Under the pieces are notes generated by a model. The model was not told the origin of the DNA. It was given only the letters and a program-made list of their open reading frames with translations, and searched no databases. Shown here piece by piece: positions 43,458 to 53,596 of a DNA stretch of 64,000 nt; the first letter of the stretch is position 1; each line of letters opens with the position of its first letter. Source of the stretch: Snodgrassella alvi (GTDB taxonomy: Bacteria; Pseudomonadota; Gammaproteobacteria; Burkholderiales; Neisseriaceae); assembly GCF_040741455.2 (NCBI RefSeq), contig NZ_CP160328.2, positions 1,581,701 to 1,645,700 of the forward strand, given 5' to 3'. A program made the position numbers and the translations under genes.

Positions 43458-44694
43458 ATTTATTTCTCCGGTTAAGATTTAAAGATGTGACTAATTGTTG
43501 TAAATAACTCTTTAAAAGTATGGGTTTTAATATGCAGGTTGATTCGTAACCATCCTTTGTTTTTAAGATTCCAATTTATCGTTCTTAAGTTTTAAAAACG
43601 TGATTTTTAGGTATAAAATAATATACAAATATAATATTAATATTCAGCTATTCTCATCATATATTTGTTGATGAGCATTGATGGCTGGATAATTTGTAAT
43701 ATACTGAATTATAAAGAGTAAAACTAGATACTTGGATTTATTACACCTATGAATAAAATTCATTAATCAGTGATGCGCATTAGGCCAGATATAAAGCTTG
43801 GAGTTATGACTATACTGTTGTTTAATGATTTTATTAATGCATAATTTGAAGTTTTCATCTAGTCTGGAAAGTGTGTAGAAAACAAGGCATCAGAGTAGGT
43901 GGTTATATTCTGGAAGCAGTTAGTGAATTTATAAAGATAATTGACATCCATTAAGACCTGAAGATTTTTAATATTATTCCTACATAATTACTCGTCTTTC
44001 TTCAGCAGCAAGAATCAGTGCTTGGGTATAAAACAAAACGATATCATTCAACATAATTAGTTGAAGTTTGACTATTTTTATATGCTACATGCTATTTATG
44101 TAGGTTAAAACTGGTCTAGCGTTTCGAGCTTGCTTGTGTATATCTTTTAAAAATTTTTAAGGTCTGTAATGAATGCAAAATTTAGATACTAATATGCTTA
44201 TGTTTTATTTTTATTTATAAATGTCAGTAATAGATTGAGCTTTGATTAATTTAAAAAAATTCAGTTTTATTCATATAAACGAATAAAGATGTTTACTACC
44301 CAGATTAGACTATTTTAAATATAAACTTTTCTCGTAGTTTATTATTCAAATATCTTATTAATTTAGAGTGGTTGGTAAATACTAGCTAAATCATCTCAAT
44401 TAAATGCGTAATTGAATCGTGTTTATGGGATTAATTCATCTTTTTTATCTATTAAACTAAGTTGTAATTAAAACGTTTTCCTCTAATTATCACAAATATA
44501 AATTCTAATAAATAACTTATACTTTAAAAATAAACTTAAATATCAATTAAAATTTAATTGATATGTATCAATAGATGTATTTTTTAAGCCAAAATATAGG
44601 TTTGATTTATAATGTAATTAAATGTTAATATAAATTGCATTATATTTATATAGTGTTAACAAAGACCAACTTACAATTATAGATAGATTGATTT
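43458..44694. other. AT-rich gene-free region upstream of autotransporter paralogue 3
   Basis: About 1.2 kb with no supported gene. A small hairpin CTACAT/ATGTAG lies near 44093-44111, and a TATAAT at 44608-44613 is a possible -10 for the autotransporter, giving a leader of about 75 nt. No recognisable mobile-element remnant or operator was found. Confidence 0.5.
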
Positions 44695-47600
44695 ATGAAT
44701 AAAATATATAAACTTATCTGGAATGCCAGAGAACATGCTTATGTGGTGACTTCAGAATTGGCTCGCAAAAGTGGAAAAGTTGTAGGAGTTAAAGTACTTA
44801 CCTTGCTAGGTGCACTCGCATTAAGTGCAAATGTTGCTTCCGCAGCAGAAGACTTGGTAATTTCAGATAAAGATAAAGCCAACGGAAAAGATATTGTGTT
44901 TATTGGCAATATTGATTCGGATAATGGTATAGGCTCTCCAGCCCTCCCTTTTGAAGTCTTTAATTTGAAAGATGGCCAGAATATTAGAGTAGAACTTGAG
45001 AGAAAAGGGGATTTGGGTAGTATTTGGGGGTTGAATAACGGAACTGGAGAAACCACTGTTAATATAAAAGGAGATGTTATTTCTTCAGGAAATTTATTTT
45101 TTCCTTCTTCCGAGGATCCTGCTGAATCAACAGATGAAAATTTTCTATTTGATGATGCGGTTAGCATGACTAACTCTGAACAAGCAACTAATCTTACAGT
45201 CAATCAGGAAGAAAGCAGCATCATTAAAGCTAAAAACACCGGTATTATGGCATCTAATAATGGTACTGGTTCTACCAAAATTAATATTGCAGGAACAATA
45301 GCAGCAACAACAGCCGTCTACGCAGATAGTGGTGAAAAAACTCAAGATGTGACTATCACGCAGTCAGCTCCCAGTAAAATTGAAGGTTCAGTTAACGGAA
45401 TTGTAGTAAATAATCAGGGTAAGGGAGCAACAAATATTGATATAGCCGGTAATGTAAGCTCAACTGGTAATGCAACCATTCCGGAAGATCCTGAAAATCC
45501 AGACAGTGAACGATATAATTCTGGTAGTGGTATTATTGCCATAAATAATAAAAACGCTACGGACCTGAATATAACTCAGTCTTCAGCCGCCAGTTTAATT
45601 CAAGGTGGAGCAACAGGAATTACGGCATCCAATTCAGGTGTTGGTTCTACCACGATTACTACTGCTGGCACGGTAATTGCTGATGGCATAGCAGAAAATG
45701 GTATTGGTATTGCCGCTTCCAATACTCAAACAGCCAAAGCAATCCATATAAACCAGACTTCAGGAAATATTAAAGGTAAAGAAAAAGGCATATCTGCAAG
45801 TAATTTCGGCCAAGGCAATACCGAAATCACTACTGCAGGAAATGTTACTGGTAATAAAGACGCCGGCATCGATGTTACTAATATGAACTTTGATTATCCT
45901 GATACTGAAACAAGAGCAGAAACCAAATCGAAGACCGATATCATTATTAATCAAACTGCCGGAAGCATTATTGGTGGTACAGATGGTATTACTGCTGTTA
46001 ATGAAACTGGTGGAAAAGTTTCAGTGACTACAGCCGGTAAAGTAGAAGGTAAAACTGGAGCCGGAATTCAGGTTGTATCAGGTACAGCACCAGTTTCAGA
46101 TATTGATGAAAGCGGTGAAGATACAAGTTCAGCATTTGCTTTAAATAAAAAAGTCGCAACAAAAGCCGGTGATGAAAATGGACAAGCATATTTAGGCGGT
46201 ATCAATATTGTTCAGCAAAGTGGTGAAATCAAAGGTGTTGCTAGTGGTATAGATGCCAACAACTACGAATCGGGTGCGGTTAATATTCAGGTGAGTGGCA
46301 ATGTGAGTGCAACAGGCACTCAATTTCAGGAAGCTGACAAACCAGAAACTGAATATGGTACTGGTATAGGTATTAATGCATTAAATGATGGAGAAAATAC
46401 CACTGACCTAAATATAAGTCAGTTGGCGGAAAGCAGTAAAATTCTGGGCACAGCAGGCGGCATCAGTGCAAATAATTTTGGCAAAGGTTCAACCACCATC
46501 ACTACAATAGGAACAGTGATAGCTACTGGACCGGGAGAATATGGAAGTGGTATTTCTGCTTTCAATGGTGAAACGGCCAATGCCATCACTATTACCCAGA
46601 GCACAGGTGAAATTAAGGGTGACCAGAGCGGAATATTGGCAACCAATACAGGCAAAGGTTCAACAGTAATTACAACTGCAGCAAATGTAACAGGAACCAA
46701 AGGCGCTGGTATTCAAGCAAACAATATAAACTGGAGTGACACGGGTGCTAAGACAGATATCAAAGTAGATCAAACTGCCGGAAATATTACTGGTGGTACA
46801 GACGGTATCATTGCTGTTAATGCAACTGGTGGCAATATTACAGTTGGTGTTGCCGGTAAGGTGACGGGGGGTAGTGGTGCAGGTATTGCTACTAATATTC
46901 CAAATGGTATTGTTTCTTATACAACCGAAAAAACTGCAGGGATTAGTAATATTACTCTGAACCGTGGTGCAGATGTTTCTGCCGTGTCAGGGGTAGCGAT
47001 TATAGATGGTGATAATGATGCTAATGTTATTTTAAATGGTGGTTCTAAAGTAGCTGGCCAAATTAATCTTGGTAAAGGCAACGATACGCTCACTATCAAT
47101 AATGGCTCAGATATTTCTGGAGTGACTGTACTGGATGGTGGCAACGATAATGATACCGGGCCAGATAGCAGTACTGATAAACTGTATCTCAATACCAGTC
47201 TGCGTGGTTCTTCAGAAACTTCTCGAAATGGAGAGGTAGGCATTATTAACTGGGAAGATATTAATCTGGGAGAATCAGCTAAACTGACATTAACAGGCAA
47301 TCTGAATACCCAAAACCTCAATATTGGTTCTGGATCCGAATTAAAGCTTGATAATGTTTCAAATAGTGCTACGGAAGATTCAGCGCACGAAGTGGCCGTA
47401 AAAGGTAATGTTAAAAATTCTGGTAGCATTAATATGGTGAACGGTAATGGGGGTGACCGCCTCACTATTCAGGGTAACTATCACGGTAATAAAGGCAGTA
47501 AGCTGCTTATGGAAGTGACGCCAAAACAGAATCAGGCTGATAAATTACATATTACGGGAGATGCCACGGGTAGGACTGCGATTGATTTCACTGATGTAAG

Positions 47601-48750
47601 TGGGCTGGGAGCCAATACTGCCGGTACAAAAGGGGTTGAAATCGTTTCAGCAGATGGCAAAGCTGATGGTGAAGTGTTTACCTTGCTTCGTGATCATGTT
47701 GATGCGGGTGCTTATGAATACCGACTGAAAAAAAGTGAAGATAATAAATGGAATTTGTTATCTGAAAAAATTCCTGATACTGGAAACAAAACAAAACCCA
47801 AAACTGCATATCGTAGGGAAGTACCATTATTAAGTGCTGTAGGGGCTCAACTGCGTCAGGCTGATAGTCTGATGCTAGCGGATATGCATAAGCGGATTGG
47901 TGCGACACCTGCTCCAGATGAACGCAAGGCATGGGGCCGAGTGATTGCGAATCGCAGCGATATTCGTCAGAGCGGTGTAGCTGATGTTCGCAGCAAGGGT
48001 AATTACGCCGGTTTACAACTAGGCAGTGATGTTTGGACCAGTAATGGTCTGAGAGTTGGTGGCTATCTGGGCTATTTGCACGGTAATCTGGATGTAGATG
48101 GTTTTGCCAGTGGAGTAGATGGCAAAGTTGGTAAAAACAGCACCAAGTCCTATTTCCTAGGCGCATATGGTAACTATACCCGAGATAGTGGAACCTATCT
48201 GGATGTAGTGTTACAGGGCGCACGCCACAATGCTGATATCAAGCCGGATAATGCATCAAACAGTAAACAGAAAGGCCACGGTATCACGGCTTCTGTAGAA
48301 GTAGGCCAGCCATTTGCACTTGGCAGCCGTAGCTGGAAGTTCGAACCTCAGGCACAAATTATGCATCAATGGCTAGATCTGAATGATATTGATATCAGTG
48401 GTAATACCAAAGTTAGGCAGGATCATGACAATGCATGGTTATTCCGTTTGGGTGGACGTTTGGAAGGAAACTATCCGGTGAATAAAGGTGTACTGCGACC
48501 TTATGCGCGTTTAAATTTCTTCTATTCTCCTAATGGTGCAGATACCAGCAGTTTTGCAACTAAAGCTGCCTCTACAACATTGCGTACTGGTGCTTCTCAT
48601 GCAAATACTGAAATGGCCATCGGTGGAAGCTATGAAATTACTGATAAAGTAAAAGCATATGGCGAAATCGGCCATACCTGGTCTAATGGGAATGATGCAC
48701 ATGTGAAGTCACCGGTTAATGGTTCAGTGGGACTGAGGGTAAACTGGTAA
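44695..48750 (+). CDS. Classical (type Va) autotransporter with beta-helix passenger, paralogue 3
   Basis: A 1351-residue autotransporter, the largest of the three. The extended signal peptide region (MNKIYKLIWNAREHAYVVTSELA) is nearly the same as in the gene at 34803; cleavage is likely after NVASAA. The passenger (about 50-980) is a beta-helix made of repeats such as ITxSNSGxGSTTITTAGTV, with an internal duplication of about 275 residues. An autochaperone-like end (GAYEYRLKKSEDNKWNLLSE) is followed by a short Lys/Thr linker. The ~315-residue barrel runs from YRREVPL to the terminal LRVNW. It is on the opposite strand to its paralogues. A terminator follows. The ligand is unknown. Confidence 0.9.
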   Translation: MNKIYKLIWNAREHAYVVTSELARKSGKVVGVKVLTLLGALALSANVASAAEDLVISDKDKANGKDIVFIGNIDSDNGIGSPALPFEVFNLKDGQNIRVELERKGDLGSIWGLNNGTGETTVNIKGDVISSGNLFFPSSEDPAESTDENFLFDDAVSMTNSEQATNLTVNQEESSIIKAKNTGIMASNNGTGSTKINIAGTIAATTAVYADSGEKTQDVTITQSAPSKIEGSVNGIVVNNQGKGATNIDIAGNVSSTGNATIPEDPENPDSERYNSGSGIIAINNKNATDLNITQSSAASLIQGGATGITASNSGVGSTTITTAGTVIADGIAENGIGIAASNTQTAKAIHINQTSGNIKGKEKGISASNFGQGNTEITTAGNVTGNKDAGIDVTNMNFDYPDTETRAETKSKTDIIINQTAGSIIGGTDGITAVNETGGKVSVTTAGKVEGKTGAGIQVVSGTAPVSDIDESGEDTSSAFALNKKVATKAGDENGQAYLGGINIVQQSGEIKGVASGIDANNYESGAVNIQVSGNVSATGTQFQEADKPETEYGTGIGINALNDGENTTDLNISQLAESSKILGTAGGISANNFGKGSTTITTIGTVIATGPGEYGSGISAFNGETANAITITQSTGEIKGDQSGILATNTGKGSTVITTAANVTGTKGAGIQANNINWSDTGAKTDIKVDQTAGNITGGTDGIIAVNATGGNITVGVAGKVTGGSGAGIATNIPNGIVSYTTEKTAGISNITLNRGADVSAVSGVAIIDGDNDANVILNGGSKVAGQINLGKGNDTLTINNGSDISGVTVLDGGNDNDTGPDSSTDKLYLNTSLRGSSETSRNGEVGIINWEDINLGESAKLTLTGNLNTQNLNIGSGSELKLDNVSNSATEDSAHEVAVKGNVKNSGSINMVNGNGGDRLTIQGNYHGNKGSKLLMEVTPKQNQADKLHITGDATGRTAIDFTDVSGLGANTAGTKGVEIVSADGKADGEVFTLLRDHVDAGAYEYRLKKSEDNKWNLLSEKIPDTGNKTKPKTAYRREVPLLSAVGAQLRQADSLMLADMHKRIGATPAPDERKAWGRVIANRSDIRQSGVADVRSKGNYAGLQLGSDVWTSNGLRVGGYLGYLHGNLDVDGFASGVDGKVGKNSTKSYFLGAYGNYTRDSGTYLDVVLQGARHNADIKPDNASNSKQKGHGITASVEVGQPFALGSRSWKFEPQAQIMHQWLDLNDIDISGNTKVRQDHDNAWLFRLGGRLEGNYPVNKGVLRPYARLNFFYSPNGADTSSFATKAASTTLRTGASHANTEMAIGGSYEITDKVKAYGEIGHTWSNGNDAHVKSPVNGSVGLRVNW
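45562..46888 (+). repeat. Internal duplication in the passenger of autotransporter paralogue 3
   Basis: Two diverged copies of about 0.5 kb lie roughly 820-840 bp apart. Anchors are GACCTGAATATAACTCAG at 45562 against GACCTAAATATAAGTCAG at 46405 (offset 843), and GGTGGTACAGATGGTAT at 45973 against GGTGGTACAGACGGTAT at 46792 (offset 819). At protein level both copies give the order ITQS...GxTTITTxGTVIA...ITxTxGxIKG...TAGxIxGGTDGIxAVN. Confidence 0.8.
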
Positions 48751-48780
48751 CGATCATTGATTTAAGTATATGAAGTGAGT

Positions 48781-48813
48781 AGGACTGAATCGTAGATTGA
48801 TTCAGTCCTTTTT
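48781..48813 (+). terminator. Terminator of autotransporter paralogue 3
   Basis: A perfect 11-bp stem, AGGACTGAATC (48781-48791) with GATTCAGTCCT (48799-48809), is followed by a T run. It lies 30 bp after the stop codon. Confidence 0.92.
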
Positions 48814-49044
48814 CTATTCTATGATGTTTTGATAATTTAATTAATAAAGTATCATAACAATATAGGCTTGAATAATACTACTGTTAAACAAAATTTCTGG
48901 TAATTTCAGGTTGATAATAATTTTTTAACACCTATACGGCATTATCGAAGGTATGAATCCTGTTACTAATGGATTTATACGATAAAGTTCAATTAAAATT
49001 AAGTCTGAAGTTTTAAACGTCAATCGATAAAGAAATTATAAAAT

Positions 49045-50133
49045 TTACGTTTCTTCTTCATCCCATTTTTGCAATAACTCGAGTGGTATTGCATTGATTA
49101 CTTCGGAAAAGCGTTTACCCACCATGCGTTCTGCTTGACGCAGGAGGGGGATAGTAGGGCTGCTGGGCTCGTTGGCTTCAAACCAGTGACGTATATCCTC
49201 AATGCGCTGAAGGGCGTCATAACGGTCGGCAATAGCTACAGGCATCAGTTCTTGTAAAACATCATTTGTAAGGGATTCGTGATTAAGAGAAGAATCTACA
49301 TCTTCTTGTATAATTTCAGGTGCGTTAGAAATATGGGTGTTGTTTTGTTCTGGTAGGTTATTTTCTTCGGGTGTTTCTCTTTTGGGGGCAGATCGGTTCT
49401 CATTATCCTGAAAATAGCTCAATATTTTTTTTAGCGAACTAAAATCCGGTGCATTGAGTTTTAAATTCTCATCGACCCATGTTTGCAATTTTTCTACAAT
49501 TGGTAGCACTTCATCTAGTGCTATCAGCGCCGGTGTATTTCGCAGACGCAAATCAAGCAATTGCCGCCGTACGGAGTCTGGAGCCAGAGCATCAGCCGGA
49601 CGGGGAATTGATAAAGAGCGCTCTACATCCCGAATTTGTAATCGCAATGCCGCATTACTAGACAGGACAATCCCGCGAATATCTGCCATAACACCTTGCG
49701 GGTCTGTCAGACCGGCAAGCGCATTACTGCGAACCAGTGCCGCATCCTCTTCATCACCATTTTCATCTGATTCAATCTGTGGATATATTTCCTGTGAATA
49801 AGTGGTGCAGGCCTCTTCAAGTAAACTTAATCCTTCAAGAAGACCTTTGGCTCCGTTTAACTGGATTCTGCTGCGCAGAAAGATAATATAAATTCGGATG
49901 TCTTTAGTCCGTAGCAACAATCTTAGTGCATCGCGTTCAACTTCATTCCAGTTAATTCCTTCCGGTTTGTTAACGAAATCACCATATTGAGCTTCAGGTT
50001 GTTCGGTAGATTTAGAAAGTAACAGCAGAAATTCTGGGTCATATTCGAGATTACTGCCACATGGCTGTTCTGCAGAAACGGGAGCAAGCAAGTCTGCATA
50101 TTGGTGTTTCTGTTTTATATTTTTATTGCTCAT
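49045..50133 (-). CDS. tssA: Type VI secretion protein TssA (ImpA N-terminal family)
   Basis: TssA caps and primes assembly of the T6SS baseplate and contractile tail. The conserved ImpA N-terminal domain is visible as YADLLAPVSAEQPCGSNLEYD followed by WNEVERDALRLLLRTKDIRI. A long acidic/Asn-rich middle (about residues 225-285) separates it from a C-terminal domain with IADRYDALQRIEDIRHWFE and ending PLELLQKWDEEE. The frame opens at 50178 inside tssG, but ATG at 50133 follows GAGAAAAAG and lies 7 bp after the tssG stop, so 362 residues are preferred. It is the last gene of the minus-strand arm. Confidence 0.88.
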   Translation of the reverse strand: MSNKNIKQKHQYADLLAPVSAEQPCGSNLEYDPEFLLLLSKSTEQPEAQYGDFVNKPEGINWNEVERDALRLLLRTKDIRIYIIFLRSRIQLNGAKGLLEGLSLLEEACTTYSQEIYPQIESDENGDEEDAALVRSNALAGLTDPQGVMADIRGIVLSSNAALRLQIRDVERSLSIPRPADALAPDSVRRQLLDLRLRNTPALIALDEVLPIVEKLQTWVDENLKLNAPDFSSLKKILSYFQDNENRSAPKRETPEENNLPEQNNTHISNAPEIIQEDVDSSLNHESLTNDVLQELMPVAIADRYDALQRIEDIRHWFEANEPSSPTIPLLRQAERMVGKRFSEVINAIPLELLQKWDEEET

Positions 50134-50140
50134 CTTTTTC

Positions 50141-51193
50141 TCACAACTGTCTGATGCTGGAATATTGTTCTGGTTCATACGTCATACCCGCCACTGGAAG
50201 ATCATTCATAGACTGACCCAGCCAGGTAGTCCATCCTAAACGCTGGTCAGAACTCATTTGCGCTGGAGGGGCTGAACGCGGATTCAGTTGTAGTTGTATT
50301 TCCCACTCATATTCATATCCGATAAACGCCCTAACCCATTCGATTAAGCGTGGTAAGTCGCGTCCGTTAGGTAAAAAATGTAAGTAATCATCCAAATTCA
50401 ATGGGCCAATAGTTAAGCGGAATTTATGCTGTCGATCTGGTACCATCTGTCCTACTAATGCGCCTTCTCCTATCACTGATGCGGGTCCGGGTATACCCAG
50501 ACGGGTACGTTCTTCGGGCGCAACGGCAATCCAGTGTAATACGTATTCTTCAAGGGTAAAGGGTACGCCAAAATAATGAGACAGTGTTGATGTCATTCCA
50601 TCTGGATTACGGGCTTCGCGCACTAAATGTGCTCCTGCCGCTAATCTGGGATGAGATGGCAAGGGGCTTTCAGCAAATTCTTCCAGACTCTGACCACTAA
50701 GGCTGGCTATAAAAAAAGAAAATTCTTCAGCGTCCTGTCTATCCAGTCCACCGCCAGCAGACTGAGCGCTTTGCCACGCACTATAGAATTGGGTCAGGTA
50801 GCGATGGTGAAATAGATCAGCAAAATCTACTAATGTGCTGTCACGGTTACTGTCGCGTCGGCTCAGGGCAATTTCAGTATAATGCATCGGCAAAGGACCA
50901 TTGGCTCCCCACAATCCCAATCCGAATAATTGAATACGAAATTTTCCTTCTGATGTTAAAGAAGTTGAAGCAATTTCGCGTGGAGCAAAAATCAGTGATG
51001 GTGATTGTCCCAGCCGAAACGGTTCTTGCTGTGGTCGTACAGCATCACCTATTGGTAGCTGAAGCGGATATTGAGCACCAAAAAAACGCATCAGACTTAA
51101 ATACCCATAACGCCATGGCTTCTCGCTAGCCTTATGCAGAATGTCTTGCCATTTTTTTTTATCTGTATTGGGCGAACTGTCCATCTCTTTCAT
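50141..51193 (-). CDS. tssG: Type VI secretion baseplate protein TssG
   Basis: Baseplate wedge subunit that works with TssF, TssE and TssK. Family features are PWRYGYLSLMRFF, the early RLGQSPSLIFAPREI, FGLGLWGANGPLPMHYTE, and a late segment FRLTIGPLNLDDYLHFLPNG. Length 350 is typical. Its ATG overlaps the tssF stop codon by one base, so translation is coupled. Confidence 0.93.
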   Translation of the reverse strand: MKEMDSSPNTDKKKWQDILHKASEKPWRYGYLSLMRFFGAQYPLQLPIGDAVRPQQEPFRLGQSPSLIFAPREIASTSLTSEGKFRIQLFGLGLWGANGPLPMHYTEIALSRRDSNRDSTLVDFADLFHHRYLTQFYSAWQSAQSAGGGLDRQDAEEFSFFIASLSGQSLEEFAESPLPSHPRLAAGAHLVREARNPDGMTSTLSHYFGVPFTLEEYVLHWIAVAPEERTRLGIPGPASVIGEGALVGQMVPDRQHKFRLTIGPLNLDDYLHFLPNGRDLPRLIEWVRAFIGYEYEWEIQLQLNPRSAPPAQMSSDQRLGWTTWLGQSMNDLPVAGMTYEPEQYSSIRQL

Positions 51194-53076
51194 TAGATTG
51201 CACCCCTACCGCCCATCCGTACTGGCCAAAGCGCAATCTGACCACGCTGGATACTATGCAAAGCAGTTTGTGTGAACGTATTGATGGCAACATGACGCGA
51301 TAAGTAGTGCTCCATTACTAATCCAAACAGATAAGGACTAATGCCGGAAAATCCGTCTTCGTCAATTGTCAGCTCGCATTTGACACCTCTTCCGTATACC
51401 AAAGGACCTGCACCAGGTAAACGTCGGGTTACTGGTTCAGTTTTGACTCCTATCAAACTTTGTATTTGGCGCAGTTGTGGGCTGTCATGTGTTGGTACAA
51501 ACAGTCTTAGCATATCCCGTAATGCCTGACCCCCTGGGCGATGAGCCATATCAGACAATGGTAAATAATTGAAAGACAGTTGCCTTATAAGACGCCATGC
51601 CAGCTCCCGTTCTGCAAATGGCGCCAGCGGTGGGCGTGGTGCACGGATGAGTCCGATACTTTCAACTGGTACGGAATCATCAATGGAAAGATCATCAATA
51701 CCATTGCGTGGAACCAATGTTGCCAGATCACGATTGGTTAACCATGCGGTAGCCGAAAGATAACGCAGATATTCAGGATAAGGTGCTTCATTCTGGTCTA
51801 CCAAAGACAGAAAAATTTCTGTCCCAATATAACTAGTACGGGTACCATATTTTCGGGCATTGTCGGATAGTTTGCGTTGTTCACGACGCAGGGAGAAATA
51901 TCGGCCGTAATTACCTTCGTCGTTATTAAGAGAGTTATAAAGCGGGCGAAAATTTAGTTCTTCTGTAGTCTGTGGTTTCAGTCCGTGGACAGTTTCAATT
52001 GTATAAATTTCATAATCAAGTGGCCGAGATCTGTCCGCAACCAGATGTAACTCAGTGCGGGCTGTATCCAGTTCTATCCTGTCTGTACGTTTACGGAAAA
52101 GATTAATTAGTGGTGTACAAAACAAAGCAAATTGTTCTGTACTGGTTTGATTAATTAGCCAGCTATCCGGAATGCGATCCAGCAGAATGATAATTTCAGC
52201 TACATTAGCATTGATTTTGCTCAGACCATTGGATAGACCTGTCGGTGTAAAAAAATAAAACCGTTCTGGACAGCTAAAATATTCATGCAACAAATTATGT
52301 CCATGGAAAACATCCCATGTAAGCGGTAGTAACCCTTCTCCCGGTTCCAACCCTTCATGCACGACCGCATTTTTTACATTAATGTCTAATGCTCCCGTGA
52401 AACTTCCTGGATAACCGGCTACCGTTGCAACGGCACTGGTATGCAATAATTCAAACAGATGAGATGCAATTCTGTCTTCACCACACAGATAAATAGGTAA
52501 GCGATCCAAACCTTTAATCTGATTAAAGTTGATTTCACCAAATGTGCGTAAGGTCAGACGTAAGGCACCGGTTACTTTAGTGTGAGCCGGCAGATAACGG
52601 TTGAGCATCGGCATGTCAGGCGGTGCCCCGGTTAATCTGGCTTCAATGATCTGGATTGGCCATAATGTAACTTCCTGACTATTGCGAAATTCACAAACTG
52701 TGTTTTCTCCTACTGGAATACCGGCACGAAAAGTAGAATGTCTGGGTACCTTAAATCCTTGGTGGAAATCACCTTCCGAATGGCTGGGATGAAGCTGTGC
52801 TACCGCCATTGATGGGGTGGGTGTGACATAATTCGGATAAATGACTTCCAGCAGACGTTGGGTAAATCGCGGAAATTCAGCGTCAATTTTTAATTGTGTG
52901 CGTGCTGTGAGAAAACAGAAAGCCTCTATCATCCTTTCTACATAGGGATCCGCTATTTCAATACCCTGCATACCCAGACGTTTTGCAATTTTGGGGTGTT
53001 GCCGCGAAAACTCAGCGGCCATTTCACGCATGAAAGTGAGTTCTTTGTTGTAATAGTCTAGTAATAACGGATCCAT
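51193..53076 (-). CDS. tssF: Type VI secretion baseplate protein TssF
   Basis: Largest wedge protein of the T6SS baseplate, 627 residues. The N-terminus MDPLLLDYYNKELTFMREMAAEFSRQHPKIAKRLGM is a clear family signature (given here in part: YYNKELTFMREMAAEF). Further family stretches are FPRFTQRLLEVIYPNY and YSLRREQR-like FSLRREQRK, with the C-terminal FLFGLVMEHYLSRHVAINTF-type segment at about 585-605. It starts 10 bp after tssE and is coupled to tssG. Confidence 0.92.
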   Translation of the reverse strand: MDPLLLDYYNKELTFMREMAAEFSRQHPKIAKRLGMQGIEIADPYVERMIEAFCFLTARTQLKIDAEFPRFTQRLLEVIYPNYVTPTPSMAVAQLHPSHSEGDFHQGFKVPRHSTFRAGIPVGENTVCEFRNSQEVTLWPIQIIEARLTGAPPDMPMLNRYLPAHTKVTGALRLTLRTFGEINFNQIKGLDRLPIYLCGEDRIASHLFELLHTSAVATVAGYPGSFTGALDINVKNAVVHEGLEPGEGLLPLTWDVFHGHNLLHEYFSCPERFYFFTPTGLSNGLSKINANVAEIIILLDRIPDSWLINQTSTEQFALFCTPLINLFRKRTDRIELDTARTELHLVADRSRPLDYEIYTIETVHGLKPQTTEELNFRPLYNSLNNDEGNYGRYFSLRREQRKLSDNARKYGTRTSYIGTEIFLSLVDQNEAPYPEYLRYLSATAWLTNRDLATLVPRNGIDDLSIDDSVPVESIGLIRAPRPPLAPFAERELAWRLIRQLSFNYLPLSDMAHRPGGQALRDMLRLFVPTHDSPQLRQIQSLIGVKTEPVTRRLPGAGPLVYGRGVKCELTIDEDGFSGISPYLFGLVMEHYLSRHVAINTFTQTALHSIQRGQIALWPVRMGGRGAI

Positions 53077-53086
53077 GATTTTTCTA

Positions 53087-53593
53087 TCAGATAATACTTA
53101 TTCTGTTGGTTTCAAGATCAAATGCACTTTGGACAACAAATGAAGTAGGGTATGGTTCAGTGAGAATGCGTCCGCGTATTTCAAATAATAAGACATTGTA
53201 ATTTAATTTGGATTCATCTTTCATTAATGGAGCAACACCTAATGAAGAAGCCTCCAATCTTGGTTCAAAACGCAGAATTGCACGCCGAATAGCTTTCTCA
53301 ATATCAATCCATTTGTGCTCATGCATATATTGACCAGCAATAGGAGGCACGCCATAGTTGACTACAGAAGCAGCTACCTGTGGATACAAACGTAAATCAA
53401 TCTCATCTTCCAGATTAGTGGTATTGAGTAGATACATCAGATCTCGCTGAACTATTGCCCGTAACCGTTCAGAAGAAACTGTATAATTCTCAGATGTTTC
53501 AGTCTTACGAGTGGGTGCATCATCCCGTAGGCGATCAAACAATGTAGGTAAGAGATGAGCCTTCGGGCGTAAAGGGGGGAATTGTTCAGCCAT
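53087..53593 (-). CDS. tssE: Type VI secretion baseplate protein TssE (gp25-like)
   Basis: Homologue of phage T4 gp25, which nucleates sheath polymerisation at the baseplate. The 168 residues include LLPTLFDRLRDD, LMYLLNTT, YPQVAASVVNYGVPPIAG, and RAILRFEPRL with the EPR motif that contacts the sheath. It lies 3 bp after tagJ and 10 bp before tssF. Confidence 0.93.
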   Translation of the reverse strand: MAEQFPPLRPKAHLLPTLFDRLRDDAPTRKTETSENYTVSSERLRAIVQRDLMYLLNTTNLEDEIDLRLYPQVAASVVNYGVPPIAGQYMHEHKWIDIEKAIRRAILRFEPRLEASSLGVAPLMKDESKLNYNVLLFEIRGRILTEPYPTSFVVQSAFDLETNRISII

Positions 53594-53596
53594 TTA

